Assembly: GCF_900117455.1 (NCBI RefSeq)
Contig: NZ_FPHO01000002.1
Location: forward strand, 1,302,001 to 1,366,000
Length of the DNA: 64,000 bases
Reading direction: 5' to 3'
Origin: Hyphomicrobium sp. CS1GBMeth3
GTDB lineage: Bacteria > Pseudomonadota > Alphaproteobacteria > Rhizobiales > Hyphomicrobiaceae
Shown one piece after another: positions 8,927 to 19,418 of the stretch. Within the stretch, counting starts at the first letter, position 1; the number at the start of each line of letters is the position of its first letter. The notes beneath the pieces were generated by a model. It was given only the letters and a program-made list of their open reading frames with translations. It searched no databases and was not told the origin of the DNA. Position numbers and translations under genes: made by a program.

Positions 8927-10287
8927 CTACGTCCCCCGCGCGTCGTGGCGCCGCGAAGCTTCGCCTTCTTGATCAGGCCTTCGTACTGGTGCGCAAGGAG
9001 ATGGCTCTGGATCTGGGCCACGGTGTCCATCGTGACGCTGACCGCGATCAGGAGCGAGGTGCCGCCGAAATAGAAGGGCACGCCTGCGTAGGCAGTCAGC
9101 ATTTCCGGCATGACGCAGACGGCGGCGAGGTAGATGGCACCGACGACGGTGATGCGGGTCAGAACATAATCGATATACTCGGCTGTCTTCTCACCGGGGC
9201 GGATGCCGGGCAGGAAGCCACCGTGCTTCCTCAGATTGTCGGCGGTGTCCTTCGGGTTGAAGACGACGGCCGTATAGAAGAACGCAAAGAAGACGATCAG
9301 AAAGACATAGATCGCGATGTGCAGCGGCTGGCCGGCGCCCAGCGAGGCAACCAGCGTCTGCAGCCACTCGGGGCCGCCGCCCTGCGCAGACGAGAATTGC
9401 GCCGCTGTGATCGGCAGCAGCAGCAAGGACGAGGCAAAGATCGGCGGAATGACGCCCGCGGAGTTCAGCTTCAGCGGCAGATGCGAGGCATCGCCCTGGA
9501 ACATGCGATTGCCGACTTGTCGTTTCGGATACTGGATCAACAATCGCCGCTGCGCGCGCTCGATGAAGACGATGGCGGCGACGACGGCCAGCATCAGAAC
9601 GAGCAAGGCGAGCAGCAGGAACGTCGAGAGGGCGCCGGTGCGGGCCATCTCGAACAGGCCGACGATGGCGGACGGGAGGCCTGCGACGATACCGGCGAAG
9701 ATGATCAGCGAGATGCCGTTGCCGACGCCGCGCTGCGTGATCTGCTCGCCGAGCCACATCAGGAACATGGTGCCGCCAACGAGCGTGATGACGGTGGTGG
9801 CGCGGAAGAACCAGCCGGGATCGGCGACGGCGGGTCCCATCTGCGAACGCGATCCTTCAAGGCCGATGGCGATGCCGTAGGCCTGGAATGCGGCGAGCAC
9901 GAGCGTCAGGTAGCGCGTGTACTGGTTGATCTGCTTTCGGCCCGATTCGCCTTCCTTCTTCAGCGCCTCGAGCTTCGGTGACATCGACGACATGAGCTGC
10001 ATGATGATCGATGCCGAGATGTAGGGCATGATGTTCAAGGCGAAGATCGCCATACGCTCGACGGCGCCGCCGGCGAAGACGTTGAACATGCCGAGGATGC
10101 CCGACGACTGCGCGCGGAAGGCCTCAGCAAAGGCCGCCGCATCGACGCCGGGAATCGGAATGAAGGTGCCGAGGCGATAGATGACCAGCGCGCCCAGCGT
10201 GAACCAGATACGGTTCTTCAGATCCTGCGCCTTGGAGAAGGCTCCAAGGTTGAGGTTTGCGGCAAGCTGCTCGGCAGCGGAAACCAT
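8923..10287 (-). CDS. secY: Preprotein translocase subunit SecY
   Basis: A 454-residue integral membrane protein, the channel of the Sec translocon, with about ten membrane segments. Start ATG 10287 follows GGGAGAG. Visible hallmarks are [14 protein letters not shown] in helix 1, the plug-forming stretch after it, [13 protein letters not shown] and the cytoplasmic loop with [16 protein letters not shown]. The C-terminus ends TTRGGRR. SecE, its partner, is encoded at 55388. It is coupled to adk by a four-base overlap. Confidence 0.97.
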   Translation of the reverse strand: MVSAAEQLAANLNLGAFSKAQDLKNRIWFTLGALVIYRLGTFIPIPGVDAAAFAEAFRAQSSGILGMFNVFAGGAVERMAIFALNIMPYISASIIMQLMSSMSPKLEALKKEGESGRKQINQYTRYLTLVLAAFQAYGIAIGLEGSRSQMGPAVADPGWFFRATTVITLVGGTMFLMWLGEQITQRGVGNGISLIIFAGIVAGLPSAIVGLFEMARTGALSTFLLLALLVLMLAVVAAIVFIERAQRRLLIQYPKRQVGNRMFQGDASHLPLKLNSAGVIPPIFASSLLLLPITAAQFSSAQGGGPEWLQTLVASLGAGQPLHIAIYVFLIVFFAFFYTAVVFNPKDTADNLRKHGGFLPGIRPGEKTAEYIDYVLTRITVVGAIYLAAVCVMPEMLTAYAGVPFYFGGTSLLIAVSVTMDTVAQIQSHLLAHQYEGLIKKAKLRGATTRGGRR

Positions 10288-10424
10288 TGCATTCTCTCCC
10301 GGCTCGTCCTGAGCCCTCTTACTTGGTGTCCGGCCGCCGCCGCGTCGAGCCCCCGTGGCCTGGCGGCACCACCGGCACACCGGCGGGCGACACAGGCGGC
10401 GCGCCGCTCAGCGCGCGGTCGTTA

Positions 10425-10973
10425 TCATTCCTCCGCTGCAGCCTGCTTCTTCGTCGTGCCGCCTTTCTTGGCCGCGGACTTCTTGCGCTTCGCCTCGTCG
10501 GCCTCGAGAATCTTCTTCTCGATGACGCTGACGGAGCCGCCGGCCTTCTCGACCGCGGCCTTGGCCGTCGCAGTGGCGTGGTTCACGGTCAGCGACAGCT
10601 TGGCCGTGATCTCTCCCGAGCCAAGGAGGCGCAGACCATCCTTCGGACGGCGCAGAATGCCGGCGTCGACGAGTGCCGTCACGTCGACAGACTGACCGGC
10701 CTTCAGCTTGCCCTCGTCAACGGCCTTCTGCAGCGCGCCGACGTTGATCTCGTTCCAGTCCTTGCGGTTCCACTTGTTGAAGCCGCGTTTCGGCAGACGC
10801 CGATGCAACGGCATCTGGCCGCCTTCGAAGCCGCCGATGGCAACGCCGGTACGCGCCGTCTGGCCTTTGCCGCCGCGGCCGCCCGTCTTGCCGACGCCGG
10901 AGCCGATGCCGCGGCCGATGCGCAGGCGGCCCTTGCGGGCGCCGGGATTGTCCTTGATGTCGTTGAGCCGCAT
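10425..10973 (-). CDS. rplO: 50S ribosomal protein L15
   Basis: A 182-residue protein. ATG 10973 gives [16 protein letters not shown], the family start; an in-frame TTG nine bases upstream is less likely. The glycine-rich [19 protein letters not shown] region threads into the 23S rRNA. The protein is about 30 residues longer than the usual form owing to a lysine/alanine-rich tail ([16 protein letters not shown] onward). The gene lies between rpmD and secY. Confidence 0.97.
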   Translation of the reverse strand: MRLNDIKDNPGARKGRLRIGRGIGSGVGKTGGRGGKGQTARTGVAIGGFEGGQMPLHRRLPKRGFNKWNRKDWNEINVGALQKAVDEGKLKAGQSVDVTALVDAGILRRPKDGLRLLGSGEITAKLSLTVNHATATAKAAVEKAGGSVSVIEKKILEADEAKRKKSAAKKGGTTKKQAAAEE

Positions 10974-11050
10974 GGGTCTCAAGCTCCTTGTTCGTCTTTC
11001 AGCTGAGCGCGATGCGCGGTGAAGCTTTGGAGCTCCCGCGCGCCGCGTTC

Positions 11051-11251
11051 TCAGGCTTTGCCCTTCTCGTCGACGACGCGAACGAGATGAGGAATGCTGT
11101 TTATCATGCCGCGCACGGCCGGCGTGTCCTCGACGACGCGACGGCGATGCAGCTTGTTCAGGCCGAGACCGATCAAGGTCTTGGTCTGGATCTCGGGCCG
11201 GCGGATCGCGCTACGGTACTGCTCGACCGTAATCGTCTTCTTGGCTGCCAT
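11051..11251 (-). CDS. rpmD: 50S ribosomal protein L30
   Basis: A 66-residue protein, the normal length, with [30 protein letters not shown], the L30 core, and [13 protein letters not shown]30 is one of the few large-subunit proteins absent from some bacteria; it is present here in its usual place between rpsE and rplO. Confidence 0.95.
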   Translation of the reverse strand: MAAKKTITVEQYRSAIRRPEIQTKTLIGLGLNKLHRRRVVEDTPAVRGMINSIPHLVRVVDEKGKA

Positions 11252-11292
11252 GGGTCGGTCCCTTCTCGAATCTCTTCGTCGCCTAATGCCGA

Positions 11293-11871
11293 TCAGGCTT
11301 CAGCGGCGATCTCGGCGGCGGAGCCGTCGCGCCGGCGGGCGACGATCTCAGACACCTTCTTGTTGCGGCGCGCGGCGACCGAGCGGGGGTTCTCCTGCTC
11401 CTTCAGCGCGTCGAACGTGGCGCGAATGACGTTGTAGGGGTTGGTCGAGCCGAGCGACTTCGCAACCACGTCATGGACGCCGAGCATCTCGAACACGGCG
11501 CGCATGGCGCCGCCGGCGATGATGCCGGTACCGGCAGGGGCCGAGCGCAGCACGACCTTGCCCGAGCCGTGACGGCCCTCGCTGTCGTGGTGCAGCGTGC
11601 GGGCGTCGCGCAGCGGCACGCGGAGCAGGTTACGACGCGCCTGCTCGGTTGCCTTGCGGATCGCCTCCGGCACCTCGCGCGCCTTGCCGTGGCCGAAGCC
11701 GACGCGGCCTTTAAGGTCACCGACGACGACGAGCGCGGCGAAGCCGAAGCGCTTGCCGCCCTTCACGACCTTGGCCACGCGGTTGATGTGGACCAGCTTG
11801 TCCGAAAACTCGCTGTCGCGCTCCTCGCGCTCGCGCTCCCGGCCCCGGTCTCTCGATGCTGGACGTGCCAC
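11293..11871 (-). CDS. rpsE: 30S ribosomal protein S5
   Basis: A 192-residue protein. GTG 11871 is chosen because AAGGAA lies eight bases upstream and it removes a long upstream segment with no family character. The first 22 residues are highly charged ([16 protein letters not shown]), then the double-stranded RNA-binding S5 domain begins with [19 protein letters not shown]. The loop after VKGGKRF is where spectinomycin resistance and ram mutations fall in E. coli; it looks wild type. The protein ends with a charged tail after [20 protein letters not shown]. Confidence 0.96.
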   Translation of the reverse strand: MARPASRDRGREREREERDSEFSDKLVHINRVAKVVKGGKRFGFAALVVVGDLKGRVGFGHGKAREVPEAIRKATEQARRNLLRVPLRDARTLHHDSEGRHGSGKVVLRSAPAGTGIIAGGAMRAVFEMLGVHDVVAKSLGSTNPYNVIRATFDALKEQENPRSVAARRNKKVSEIVARRRDGSAAEIAAEA

Positions 11872-11887
11872 TGTCAAATTCCTTTCA

Positions 11888-12250
11888 TCAGAAGCTGAGG
11901 CCGCCCTCGCGTGCGGCATCGGCGAGCGCCTTGACCCGCCCGTGATAGAGATAGCCGCCGCGATCGAACACAACCGTCGTAACGCCGGCCTTGACCGCGC
12001 GCTCGGCAACAAGCTTGCCGATGGCAGCCGCGGCCGCCTTGTCGGCGCCGGTCTTCAGCGAACCGCGCAGATCCTTCTCGAGGCTCGACGCTGCGACCAG
12101 CGTCTTGCCGTCGGTATCGTCGATGATCTGCGCGTAGATGTGCTTCGACGAGCGGTGAATGGACAGACGCGGACGGCCGGCGGCGCGGGCCTTCAGCGTC
12201 CGGCGCACGCGAGCACGGCGCCTTTCGAACTGGTTCTCTTTGTTGGCCAT
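11888..12250 (-). CDS. rplR: 50S ribosomal protein L18
   Basis: A 120-residue protein. It starts [21 protein letters not shown] and contains [20 protein letters not shown], the 5S rRNA-binding core, ending [26 protein letters not shown]. Length and ending are standard. L18 joins L5 and L25 on 5S rRNA. It lies 16 bases upstream of rpsE. Confidence 0.97.
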   Translation of the reverse strand: MANKENQFERRRARVRRTLKARAAGRPRLSIHRSSKHIYAQIIDDTDGKTLVAASSLEKDLRGSLKTGADKAAAAAIGKLVAERAVKAGVTTVVFDRGGYLYHGRVKALADAAREGGLSF

Positions 12251-12260
12251 GGCCTCGGTC

Positions 12261-12803
12261 CTACTTCTTCTTGCCTTCCTTGCGGAAGATATACTCGCCC
12301 TTGTAGCGCACGCCCTTGCCCTGATAGGGCTCCGGCTTGCGGGAGGCGCGGATCTCGGCAGCCACCTGGCCGACGAGTTGCTTGTCGATGCCGGAGACCG
12401 TCACCTGATCCTGCTTGGCGCCGCCCACCTTGACCTCGACGCCCGCCGGAATCTCGTGCTCGACGTCGTGGCTGAAGCCGACCGACAGCGTGAGCTTGTC
12501 CTTGCCCTTGAGCGCCGCCTTGAAGCCGACGCCGTGGATCTCGAGCGTGTGCGAGTAGCCCTCGGTGACGCCCGTGATCAGGTTCTGTACCATGGTGCGC
12601 GACATGCCCCACATGGAGCGCGCCTTCTTGGTGTCCTCGATCATCGTGAGCGTGATGCCGTCGGCATCCTTCTCGACTTTGATCTCCTCGGGCAGCGTAA
12701 AGGACAGCTCGCCCTTGGCGCCCTTCATTTTAACCGTCTGGCCGTCAACCGTCGCCGTGACGGCGGCGGGAACGGGAACCGGCTTTTTTCCGATGCGTGA
12801 CAT
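12261..12803 (-). CDS. rplF: 50S ribosomal protein L6
   Basis: A 180-residue protein. ATG 12803 gives [15 protein letters not shown], the family N-terminus; an upstream in-frame ATG at 12839 would add twelve residues without similarity. The two L6 repeats are seen, the second ending with the conserved [24 protein letters not shown]6 binds 23S rRNA near the sarcin-ricin loop where EF-Tu and EF-G dock. Confidence 0.97.
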   Translation of the reverse strand: MSRIGKKPVPVPAAVTATVDGQTVKMKGAKGELSFTLPEEIKVEKDADGITLTMIEDTKKARSMWGMSRTMVQNLITGVTEGYSHTLEIHGVGFKAALKGKDKLTLSVGFSHDVEHEIPAGVEVKVGGAKQDQVTVSGIDKQLVGQVAAEIRASRKPEPYQGKGVRYKGEYIFRKEGKKK

Positions 12804-12845
12804 GGCCGTTGTCCTCGAGATGTCGGCCGAAGCCGACATCCTTGG

Positions 12846-13244
12846 TTAGAATACGTTGCAGATGATCTCGCCGCCGACGTTCTCTTCCTTGGCGCGCGCA
12901 TCCGACATCACGCCCTTGGGCGTGGAGAGGATGGCGACGCCGAGACCGTTGGCGACGCTCTTCAGATCGCGGACGGGCGAGTAGACGCGCCGGCCGGGGG
13001 TCGACACACGGCTGATCTCCTTGATCGCCGGCTGACCGTTGAAATACTTGAGCTCGATCTCGAACTCGGGATGGCTACCCTTCTGCTCAACCCGCGTGTA
13101 GCCACGGATGTAGCCTTCCTCGGCGAGCACGTCGAGGACGCGGGCGCGCATGTTCGATGCGGGCGTCACAACCTTGGGGCGGCGACGGAGCTGCGCATTG
13201 CGGATGCGTGTCAGCATATCGCCGATGGGATCATTCACTGCCAT
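12846..13244 (-). CDS. rpsH: 30S ribosomal protein S8
   Basis: A 132-residue protein with the start [25 protein letters not shown] and the C-terminal motif [32 protein letters not shown], close to the family ending where the RNA-contact STPKG loop lies. S8 is a primary 16S rRNA binder and, in E. coli, the translational repressor of the spc operon acting near the L5 start; whether that holds here cannot be seen. Confidence 0.97.
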   Translation of the reverse strand: MAVNDPIGDMLTRIRNAQLRRRPKVVTPASNMRARVLDVLAEEGYIRGYTRVEQKGSHPEFEIELKYFNGQPAIKEISRVSTPGRRVYSPVRDLKSVANGLGVAILSTPKGVMSDARAKEENVGGEIICNVF

Positions 13245-13259
13245 GTGCTTCGCGCCTCC

Positions 13260-13565
13260 TTACCAGCTCGACTTGACCATGCCGGGGATCAGACCCTGGG
13301 AGGCCAGCTCACGGAGCTGGTTGCGGCACATCTTAAGCTTGCGATAGTAGCCGCGCGCGCGGCCCGTGATCTCGCAGCGGTTGCGAATGCGCACGGCGGA
13401 GCCGTTGCGCGGCATCTCGGCCAGCTTGAGGCGCGCCGCGAAGCGCTCCTCGGCGGGGCGATTGAGGTCGTCCGCGATCGCCTTCAGGCGCTTACGCTTC
13501 GCAGCGTGCTGCGCGGAAAGCTTCCGGCGACGGTTGTTCTTTTCGACTGAGCTCGTCTTAGCCAT
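13260..13565 (-). CDS. rpsN: 30S ribosomal protein S14 (zinc-free type)
   Basis: A 101-residue protein, the long form without the CXXC zinc ribbon. It contains [57 protein letters not shown], the standard ending. It lies between rplE and rpsH in the spc operon. S14 packs in the head of the small subunit. Confidence 0.97.
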   Translation of the reverse strand: MAKTSSVEKNNRRRKLSAQHAAKRKRLKAIADDLNRPAEERFAARLKLAEMPRNGSAVRIRNRCEITGRARGYYRKLKMCRNQLRELASQGLIPGMVKSSW

Positions 13566-13616
13566 TCATATCCTCCAAAGGCCTTTCGGGTCCCGATCTG
13601 GGTTGGCCGAGGTCCT

Positions 13617-14303
13617 CTAGCTGCGGAAAGGGAAGTTGAAGCCGCGAAGCAGCTCGCGGGCTTCGTCGTCGGTCTGGGCCGAGGTGACGACGATCACGTC
13701 GAGCCCCCAAACCTGATCGACTTTGTCGTAGTTGATCTCCGGAAACACGATGTGCTCCTTGAGACCGCAGGCGAAGTTGCCGCGGCCGTCGAAGCTCTTC
13801 GGGTTCAGGCCGCGGAAGTCCTTCACGCGCGGCAGCGCGATCGTGACGAAGCGATCCAGGAACTCGTACATGCGGTCGCCGCGCAGCGTCACCTTGGCGC
13901 CAAGCGTCATGCCCTCGCGAACCTTGAAGGTAGCGATGGACTTGGTCGACTTGGTCATCAACGGCTTCTGGCCAGCGATGAGCGCCAGATCGGCAGCGGC
14001 GCTGTCGACCTTCTTGCGATCGGCCGTTGCTTCGCCCACGCCCATGTTGATTACGATCTTCTCGATCTTCGGGATCTGCATCGGGTTCGCGTAGGCAAAC
14101 TTGTCCTTCAGCGCGCCGCGGACGACCTTCTCGTAATGCGTCTTGAGGCGCGGCTTGTAGTCAGCCGGACGCGGCTTCCACTCACGCGGAGCAGCATCAG
14201 CCTTCGACGCCTTGGCGGCCTTGGCGGCCTTGACTTCCTTGCCCGGCTTGCCGGCCGGCGGACCGCCGGCCTTCGCCTTCTGAGATTTATCCTTCTCGGC
14301 CAT
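13617..14303 (-). CDS. rplE: 50S ribosomal protein L5 with a long N-terminal extension
   Basis: A 228-residue protein, some 45 residues longer than usual. The normal L5 begins around [19 protein letters not shown] and continues through [15 protein letters not shown] and GFNFPFRS. The extra N-terminus is rich in lysine, alanine and proline (for example [20 protein letters not shown]). The ATG at 14303 is only three bases after the rplX stop, and there is no other start before the L5 core, so the extension is probably translated. L5 binds 5S rRNA and contacts the P-site tRNA. Confidence 0.95.
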   Translation of the reverse strand: MAEKDKSQKAKAGGPPAGKPGKEVKAAKAAKASKADAAPREWKPRPADYKPRLKTHYEKVVRGALKDKFAYANPMQIPKIEKIVINMGVGEATADRKKVDSAAADLALIAGQKPLMTKSTKSIATFKVREGMTLGAKVTLRGDRMYEFLDRFVTIALPRVKDFRGLNPKSFDGRGNFACGLKEHIVFPEINYDKVDQVWGLDVIVVTSAQTDDEARELLRGFNFPFRS

Positions 14304-14306
14304 GGC

Positions 14307-14633
14307 TTACTTCTTCTCCGGAATGATCTCGCCCGAGCGCTTGGCGAAGCGGACCTTCTTGCCGTCGTCCAGGATGCGGAAGCCGATGCGGGTCGGCTTG
14401 CCGTCCTTCGGATCCTCGACAGCGAGGTTCGAAATCTGGATCGCGGCCTCTTTCGAGATGATGCCGCCTTCCTGCGATGCGGTCTGGCGCTGATGGCGCC
14501 GCACGACGTTGACGCCGCGGACAACCGCACGGTTCTCCTTCGGACGCACCTCGATCACCTCGCCGCGCTTGCCCTTGTCGCGGCCGGTGAGAACGACGAC
14601 GCTGTCGCCCTTCTTGATCTTAAGCGACGCCAT
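14307..14633 (-). CDS. rplX: 50S ribosomal protein L24
   Basis: A 108-residue protein starting [24 protein letters not shown], the KOW motif, with the [13 protein letters not shown] and [19 protein letters not shown] segments typical of L24. Its ATG overlaps the rplN stop by one base (TAATG), so translation is coupled. L24 starts assembly of the large subunit at the 5' end of 23S rRNA. Confidence 0.97.
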   Translation of the reverse strand: MASLKIKKGDSVVVLTGRDKGKRGEVIEVRPKENRAVVRGVNVVRRHQRQTASQEGGIISKEAAIQISNLAVEDPKDGKPTRIGFRILDDGKKVRFAKRSGEIIPEKK

Positions 14634-15001
14634 TACAGCACCTCCGGCGCAAGCGAGACGATCTTCATGTGGTTCTTCGCACGCAGCTCGCGCGTGACCG
14701 GTCCGAAGATACGCGTGCCGACCGGCTCGCCCTGGTTGTTGATCAGGACGGCGGCGTTGCGGTCGAAGCGGATCAGCGAGCCGTCGGGACGGCGCACGCC
14801 CTTGGCGACGCGCACGATCACGGCCTTCATGACCTGGCCCTTCTTCACGCGGCCCTTCGGAATCGCCTCCTTCACCGACACCACAATGGTATCGCCGATG
14901 GTGGCGTACTTGCGCTTCGAGCCGCCCAGCACCTTGATGCACTGAACGCGCCGCGCGCCCGAATTGTCAGCGACGTCGAGATTCGTCTCCATCTGGATCA
15001 T
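14633..15001 (-). CDS. rplN: 50S ribosomal protein L14
   Basis: A 122-residue protein. ATG 15001 gives [21 protein letters not shown], the invariant L14 start; an in-frame upstream start adds nine residues with no match. It contains [15 protein letters not shown] and [24 protein letters not shown] and ends [11 protein letters not shown]14 forms an intersubunit bridge with 16S rRNA helix 14. Its stop overlaps the L24 start by one base. Confidence 0.97.
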   Translation of the reverse strand: MIQMETNLDVADNSGARRVQCIKVLGGSKRKYATIGDTIVVSVKEAIPKGRVKKGQVMKAVIVRVAKGVRRPDGSLIRFDRNAAVLINNQGEPVGTRIFGPVTRELRAKNHMKIVSLAPEVL

Positions 15002-15095
15002 CGCACCGTCTCTCTTCCTGCCGCGCAATCCGCGGCTTCAAATCGTGTTTCGTCCCGGTGCCGGTTCCGCCGTGCGGCCTAGCACCACTCAAAAA

Positions 15096-15329
15096 TCAAG
15101 CCTTCTCGACCGCCACCCAGCGTTTCAGCTTCGAGATTGGAGCGGACTCCTGGATCTCGACGCGATCGCCTTCCTTGAAGGTGTTGGACTCGTCGTGAGC
15201 GTGGTACTTCTTCGTACGACGGACCGTCTTCTTCAGAAGCGGATGCGTGTAACGGCGCTCCACCTCGACGACGATGGTCTTGTCGTTCTTGTTCGAAACA
15301 ACCACACCCTGCAGGACGCGCTTCGGCAT
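15096..15329 (-). CDS. rpsQ: 30S ribosomal protein S17
   Basis: A 77-residue protein starting [34 protein letters not shown], the S17 OB-fold signature, with [17 protein letters not shown] at the end. It is a primary 16S rRNA binder. A 94-base gap separates it from rplN, and it follows rpmC closely. Confidence 0.97.
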   Translation of the reverse strand: MPKRVLQGVVVSNKNDKTIVVEVERRYTHPLLKKTVRRTKKYHAHDESNTFKEGDRVEIQESAPISKLKRWVAVEKA

Positions 15330-15341
15330 CGTTCTCTCTCC

Positions 15342-15560
15342 TTACGCGCCAGACTTCGACTTCGAGGCCGATCCGCCCCGCTTCTGCGTCGCGAGCGTCA
15401 GCACGCGCGCGATGTCGCGGCGAACCTGGCGCACACGCGACGTGTTCTCGAGCTGGCCGGACGCCTTCTGAAAGCGCAGGTTGAACTGCTCCTTCTTCAG
15501 CTTCGCCAACTGATCGTCGAGCTGATCGAGCGTCATGCTCCTCAAATCACCCGCCTTCAT
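15342..15560 (-). CDS. rpmC: 50S ribosomal protein L29
   Basis: A 72-residue two-helix protein beginning [31 protein letters not shown] and containing the [19 protein letters not shown] helix. It sits at the peptide exit, where trigger factor and SRP dock. It ends with a short serine/lysine tail and lies between rplP and rpsQ. Confidence 0.96.
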   Translation of the reverse strand: MKAGDLRSMTLDQLDDQLAKLKKEQFNLRFQKASGQLENTSRVRQVRRDIARVLTLATQKRGGSASKSKSGA

Positions 15561-15593
15561 CGTCGTGTTCCTTGTCCTTCGCGCTTCTCAGCC

Positions 15594-16004
15594 TTAGCCG
15601 ATGCGCGTCACAATACGCGTTTTGATCCCGAGCTTGGCGGCGCCCAGCGTCAGCGCCTCACGCGCGATCTGGTCCGGCACGCCGTCCAGCTCGAACATGA
15701 TGCGGCCCGGCTTCACGCGCGAAACCCACAGCTCGATACCGCCCTTGCCGGAGCCCATGCGGACCTCGGCCGGCTTCTTGGTCACCGGCACGTCCGGGAA
15801 AATGCGGATCCAGACGCGGCCGGCGCGCTTCATGTGGCGCGTGATGGCGCGGCGCGCGGCCTCGATCTGACGTGCGGTGACGCGCTCAGGCTCCACGGCC
15901 TTGAGTCCGTGCGAGCCGAAGTTCAGCGTCGTGCCGCCCTTCGCAGCGCCGTGGATGCGGCCCTTGAACTGCTTGCGGAACTTGGTTTTCTTCGGTTGCA
16001 GCAT
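15594..16004 (-). CDS. rplP: 50S ribosomal protein L16
   Basis: A 136-residue protein starting [19 protein letters not shown]. It contains [29 protein letters not shown] and [24 protein letters not shown]; the arginine in the MGSGKG region is the one hydroxylated in some bacteria. L16 helps position tRNA in the A site. Standard length, usual position between rpsC and rpmC. Confidence 0.97.
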   Translation of the reverse strand: MLQPKKTKFRKQFKGRIHGAAKGGTTLNFGSHGLKAVEPERVTARQIEAARRAITRHMKRAGRVWIRIFPDVPVTKKPAEVRMGSGKGGIELWVSRVKPGRIMFELDGVPDQIAREALTLGAAKLGIKTRIVTRIG

Positions 16005-16026
16005 GGTTCTTGTCCTTCAGCCTTGA

Positions 16027-16821
16027 TCAGGCCGTCTCCTGTCCTTGCGCAGCCTCGCCGCCGCCACGGGGGCCTCCACGGTCGCCGCGGGGACCGCGAC
16101 GCTCGCGGCGCTCGCCGTCCTCACGACGGGGGCGGCCGCCCGTGCCGTCGCCGGCACCCTCGGTGGCGCGGCGCTCGGATGCCATCGGGTCGTGCTCCAT
16201 GAGCTCGCCCTTGAAGATCCAAACCTTGATGCCGATGACGCCGTAGGCGGTCTGGGCGACGCCGTAGCCGAAATCGATGTCAGCGCGCAGCGTGTGCAGC
16301 GGCACGCGACCCTCGCGATACCACTCCGTACGCGCGATCTCGGCGCCGCCGAGGCGGCCCGCGACGTTGATACGGATGCCGACGGCGCCAGCACGCAGCG
16401 CGGTCTGCACGGCGCGCTTCATGGCGCGGCGGAACGCAACGCGGCGCTCGAGCTGCTGGGCGATGTTCTCAGCAACCAGCGTGGCGTCGATGTCGGGCTT
16501 ACGCACCTCGAGCAGGTTCAGGTGAACCTCGGAGGACGTGAAGCGCGACAGCTCGTTGCGCAGCTTCTCGATGTCGGCGCCCTTCTTGCCGATCAGCACA
16601 CCAGGACGGGCCGTGTGAACCGTCACGCGGCACTTCTTGTGCGGGCGCTCGATCACGACCTTCGAGATGCCGGCGGTGCGCTGCTGCTTCATTATGTGGG
16701 CGCGGATGGCGCGGTCTTCATGAAGGAGCTTGCCGTACTCACCGCGACGGGCGAACCAGCGGCTGTCCCAGGTGCGGTTGATGCCGACGCGCAGGCCGAC
16801 GGGATTGACTTTGTGACCCAT
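16027..16821 (-). CDS. rpsC: 30S ribosomal protein S3 with a charged C-terminal tail
   Basis: A 264-residue protein. It starts [24 protein letters not shown] and carries the KH domain with [15 protein letters not shown], and the mRNA-entry helicase residues in the C-terminal domain ([23 protein letters not shown]). After about residue 218 there is an arginine/glycine/glutamate-rich tail of some 45 residues. Its start overlaps the rplV stop by one base (TAATG). Confidence 0.97.
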   Translation of the reverse strand: MGHKVNPVGLRVGINRTWDSRWFARRGEYGKLLHEDRAIRAHIMKQQRTAGISKVVIERPHKKCRVTVHTARPGVLIGKKGADIEKLRNELSRFTSSEVHLNLLEVRKPDIDATLVAENIAQQLERRVAFRRAMKRAVQTALRAGAVGIRINVAGRLGGAEIARTEWYREGRVPLHTLRADIDFGYGVAQTAYGVIGIKVWIFKGELMEHDPMASERRATEGAGDGTGGRPRREDGERRERRGPRGDRGGPRGGGEAAQGQETA

Positions 16822-17318
16822 TACTCGGCCTCCTTCTGAGCCACAGCAGCCTCAGCCTTAGCGGCCGGCTTCTTGGCGGCCTTCTTCGGCGCGGCCTTCT
16901 TGCCAGCGTCCTTGCCCTTAGCCTTTGCCTTGGGCGTCTCGGCCTCTTCCTCGGTCTCGCGAACCACGACGGTGATCTGCGAGAACGGCTTCTTGATCTG
17001 GAAGCCGCGGCCGCGGCCGCGGGCCGCGAAGCGCTTCATGACGAGGTTCTTGCCGACGTAGGCTTCCGACACGACAAGCGCGTTGACGTCGAGATCATGG
17101 TTGTTCTCGGCGTTGGCAACGGCGCTCATCACGCACTTGCGAACGTCCTGGGCAATGCGCTTCCTCGAGAACTCGAGGTCAGCGAGCGCCTTGTCGACCT
17201 TCTTGCCGCGGATCAGACCCGCGACGAGGTTCAGCTTCTGCGGCGAGACGCGAAGGTTCTTCGCGACTGCGCGGGCCTCCTTTTCAGAGAGGCTCCTTTC
17301 CCGGCTCGGCTTGCCCAT
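16821..17318 (-). CDS. rplV: 50S ribosomal protein L22 with a lysine/alanine-rich tail
   Basis: A 165-residue protein; the L22 core (about 115 residues) contains [26 protein letters not shown] and the tunnel-lining hairpin around [27 protein letters not shown]. The last 45 residues are a histone-like tail of lysine and alanine. The start overlaps the rpsS stop by one base and its stop overlaps rpsC, so three genes are chained. L22 lines the exit tunnel and is the site of some macrolide resistance changes. Confidence 0.97.
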   Translation of the reverse strand: MGKPSRERSLSEKEARAVAKNLRVSPQKLNLVAGLIRGKKVDKALADLEFSRKRIAQDVRKCVMSAVANAENNHDLDVNALVVSEAYVGKNLVMKRFAARGRGRGFQIKKPFSQITVVVRETEEEAETPKAKAKGKDAGKKAAPKKAAKKPAAKAEAAVAQKEAE

Positions 17319-17599
17319 TACTTCCTCACCGCTGCTTTCTTGTCGCCGCCGTGACCATGGAACGAACGCGTCGGCGAGAACTCGCCGAACTTGTGCCCGA
17401 TCATGTCCTCGGTGACGTTCACCGGTACGTGCTTCTGACCGTTGTAGACGCCGAACGTCAGCCCTACGAACTGGGGCAAAATCGTCGAGCGACGGCTCCA
17501 GGTCCTGATGACCTCATTGCGGCCCGACGAACGCACCTTCTCGGCCTTCTTGAGAAGGTAGCCGTCGATAAACGGGCCTTTCCAAACTGCGCGTGTCAC
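17318..17599 (-). CDS. rpsS: 30S ribosomal protein S19
   Basis: A 93-residue protein starting [21 protein letters not shown] and containing [48 protein letters not shown] (quoted here only for its order of landmarks: [12 protein letters not shown] is the family hallmark). It pairs with S13 in the head of the small subunit. It lies 35 bases downstream of rplB and overlaps rplV by one base. Confidence 0.97.
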   Translation of the reverse strand: MTRAVWKGPFIDGYLLKKAEKVRSSGRNEVIRTWSRRSTILPQFVGLTFGVYNGQKHVPVNVTEDMIGHKFGEFSPTRSFHGHGGDKKAAVRK

Positions 17600-17634
17600 T
17601 CTCGTATCTCCTCAGTCGTCTTCTCTGCGCGCGC

Positions 17635-18456
17635 TTACTTGCTCTTCGCGCGGCTTCTGACGATGTACTTATCGGTCTGCTTATTCTTGCGGGTCTTGAA
17701 GCCCTTGGTCGGCTTGCCCCACGGCGTCGCCCAGTGCTTACCGCCCTTGGTACGGCCGCCGTTCGGGTGGTCGATCGGGTTCATGGCGATCGAGCGCACC
17801 GTCGGACGGTTGCCCTTCCAGCGCGTGCGGCCAGCCTTGCCGGTCACCTCGTTGGTGTGGTCCGGGTTCGACACGGCGCCAACGGATGCCAAGCACTCGG
17901 CGCGCACCTTGCGGGTCTCGCCGGAGTTCAGCTTCAGGATCGCCCAGCCGGCGTCGCGGCCGACGAGCTGCACGAAGGCACCAGCCGAACGCGCGATCTG
18001 GCCGCCCGCGCCCGGCTTCAGCTCGACGTTGTGCACGATGGTGCCGATCGGCATGGCCGACAGCGGCATGGCGTTGCCGGGCTTCACGTCGACCTTCGCA
18101 CCCGAGACGACCTGGTCACCAACGGCCAGGCGCTGCGGCGCCAGAATGTAGGAGAGCTTGCCGTCCTCGTACTTGATGAGGGCGATGAAAGCCGTGCGGT
18201 TCGGGTCGTACTCAAGACGCTCGACCGTGGCGACCACGTCGTGCTTGCGACGACGGAAGTCGATCAGGCGATACGACTGCTTGTGGCCACCGCCGATATG
18301 ACGCGTGGTGATGCGTCCGTCGTTGTTGCGGCCGCCGGTCTTGCGCTTGCCCTCGGTCAGCATCTTGACCGGCGCGCCCTTCCAGAGGTTCGAGCGGTCG
18401 ACCTGAACCAGGTGGCGGAGACCCGGGGACGTCGGACGGTATGTCTTCAATGCCAT
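17635..18456 (-). CDS. rplB: 50S ribosomal protein L2
   Basis: A 273-residue protein. It begins [21 protein letters not shown] and carries the conserved [24 protein letters not shown], and the C-terminal [22 protein letters not shown], which includes the histidine close to the peptidyl transferase centre. L2 is needed for subunit association and peptide bond formation. It follows rplW by 15 bases. Confidence 0.98.
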   Translation of the reverse strand: MALKTYRPTSPGLRHLVQVDRSNLWKGAPVKMLTEGKRKTGGRNNDGRITTRHIGGGHKQSYRLIDFRRRKHDVVATVERLEYDPNRTAFIALIKYEDGKLSYILAPQRLAVGDQVVSGAKVDVKPGNAMPLSAMPIGTIVHNVELKPGAGGQIARSAGAFVQLVGRDAGWAILKLNSGETRKVRAECLASVGAVSNPDHTNEVTGKAGRTRWKGNRPTVRSIAMNPIDHPNGGRTKGGKHWATPWGKPTKGFKTRKNKQTDKYIVRSRAKSK

Positions 18457-18471
18457 GGGATCGGCTCTCCT

Positions 18472-18768
18472 TTAAAGACCCGTCGTGACGTCGATCGAGT
18501 GGCCTTCCTCGAGCGTCACGATGGCCTTCTTAACGTCGCTCTGCTGAGCGCGAATGCCGCGGAAAACCTTCCGCTTGCCCTTGCGCACGAGCGTGTTGAC
18601 GGCCTTCACCTTGACCTTGAAGAGGCTCTCGACGGCGGCCTTGATATCGGACTTGTTGGCGCCCGAAGCGACCTTGAAGATCACCTGGTTCGCCTCGGAA
18701 ACCGCCGTCGCCTTCTCGGTGATCACCGGAGACAGGATGACGTCGTAATGCTTGAGGTTGCTGCTCAT
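18472..18768 (-). CDS. rplW: 50S ribosomal protein L23
   Basis: A 98-residue protein. ATG 18768 overlaps the rplD stop by one base (TGATG); a GTG immediately upstream is in frame but less likely. It contains [41 protein letters not shown] and [23 protein letters not shown]23 forms the docking site for trigger factor and SRP at the tunnel exit. Confidence 0.97.
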   Translation of the reverse strand: MSSNLKHYDVILSPVITEKATAVSEANQVIFKVASGANKSDIKAAVESLFKVKVKAVNTLVRKGKRKVFRGIRAQQSDVKKAIVTLEEGHSIDVTTGL

Positions 18769-19418
18769 CACTTCGCCTCCGCGGCTTTGGCCTTCACGTC
18801 AGCGAAACGCACGTCCAGCGCCTCGACTGCGGCCTTGGTCAGCACGAGCTTCTCGCGGCGCAGGATGTCGTAGACGTTGATGCCGGCAATCGGCAGAACG
18901 TCGATGTGCGGGATGTTGCGCGCCGCGCGGGCGAACGCGTCATCCAGCGACGCACCGTCGATGATCAGCGCGCTCTTCCAGCCGAGCTCGGCGAACTGCT
19001 TCTTCAGCGCGCCCGTCTTGCCGTCCTTCGACTGTGCCGCGTCGAGCACGACGATCTCGCCGGCCTTGGCCTTGGCGGACAGTGCGTGACGGAGCGCGAG
19101 TGCACGAACCTTCTTGGTCAGGTCGATGGCATGGCTGCGCGGCTTGGGGCCGAACGCCTTGCCGCCGCCGCGCCACTGCGGGACCGACTTGTCACCGTGG
19201 CGAGCACCGCCGGTGCCCTTCTGCTTGTAGACCTTCTTGCCCGTGACCGAGACTTCCGAGCGGTCCTGCGCGTGGTGCGTGCCGGCCATGCGCTTCAGCT
19301 GCTGCCAGCGCACCATGCGATGCAGAATATCCGGCCTAGGCTCGAGCCCGTAGATGGCATCGGCGAGATCAACCTCACCGGCCTTTTTCGCCTCGAGCGT
19401 CGTGACGGTGGCTTTCAT
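18768..19418 (-). CDS. rplD: 50S ribosomal protein L4
   Basis: A 216-residue protein. Start ATG 19418 overlaps the rplC stop by one base. The tunnel-constriction loop [31 protein letters not shown] is complete in its key residues (GTGGARHG), so no macrolide-type change is visible. In E. coli L4 also represses the S10 operon; the leader here differs because tuf precedes rpsJ. Confidence 0.97.
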   Translation of the reverse strand: MKATVTTLEAKKAGEVDLADAIYGLEPRPDILHRMVRWQQLKRMAGTHHAQDRSEVSVTGKKVYKQKGTGGARHGDKSVPQWRGGGKAFGPKPRSHAIDLTKKVRALALRHALSAKAKAGEIVVLDAAQSKDGKTGALKKQFAELGWKSALIIDGASLDDAFARAARNIPHIDVLPIAGINVYDILRREKLVLTKAAVEALDVRFADVKAKAAEAK

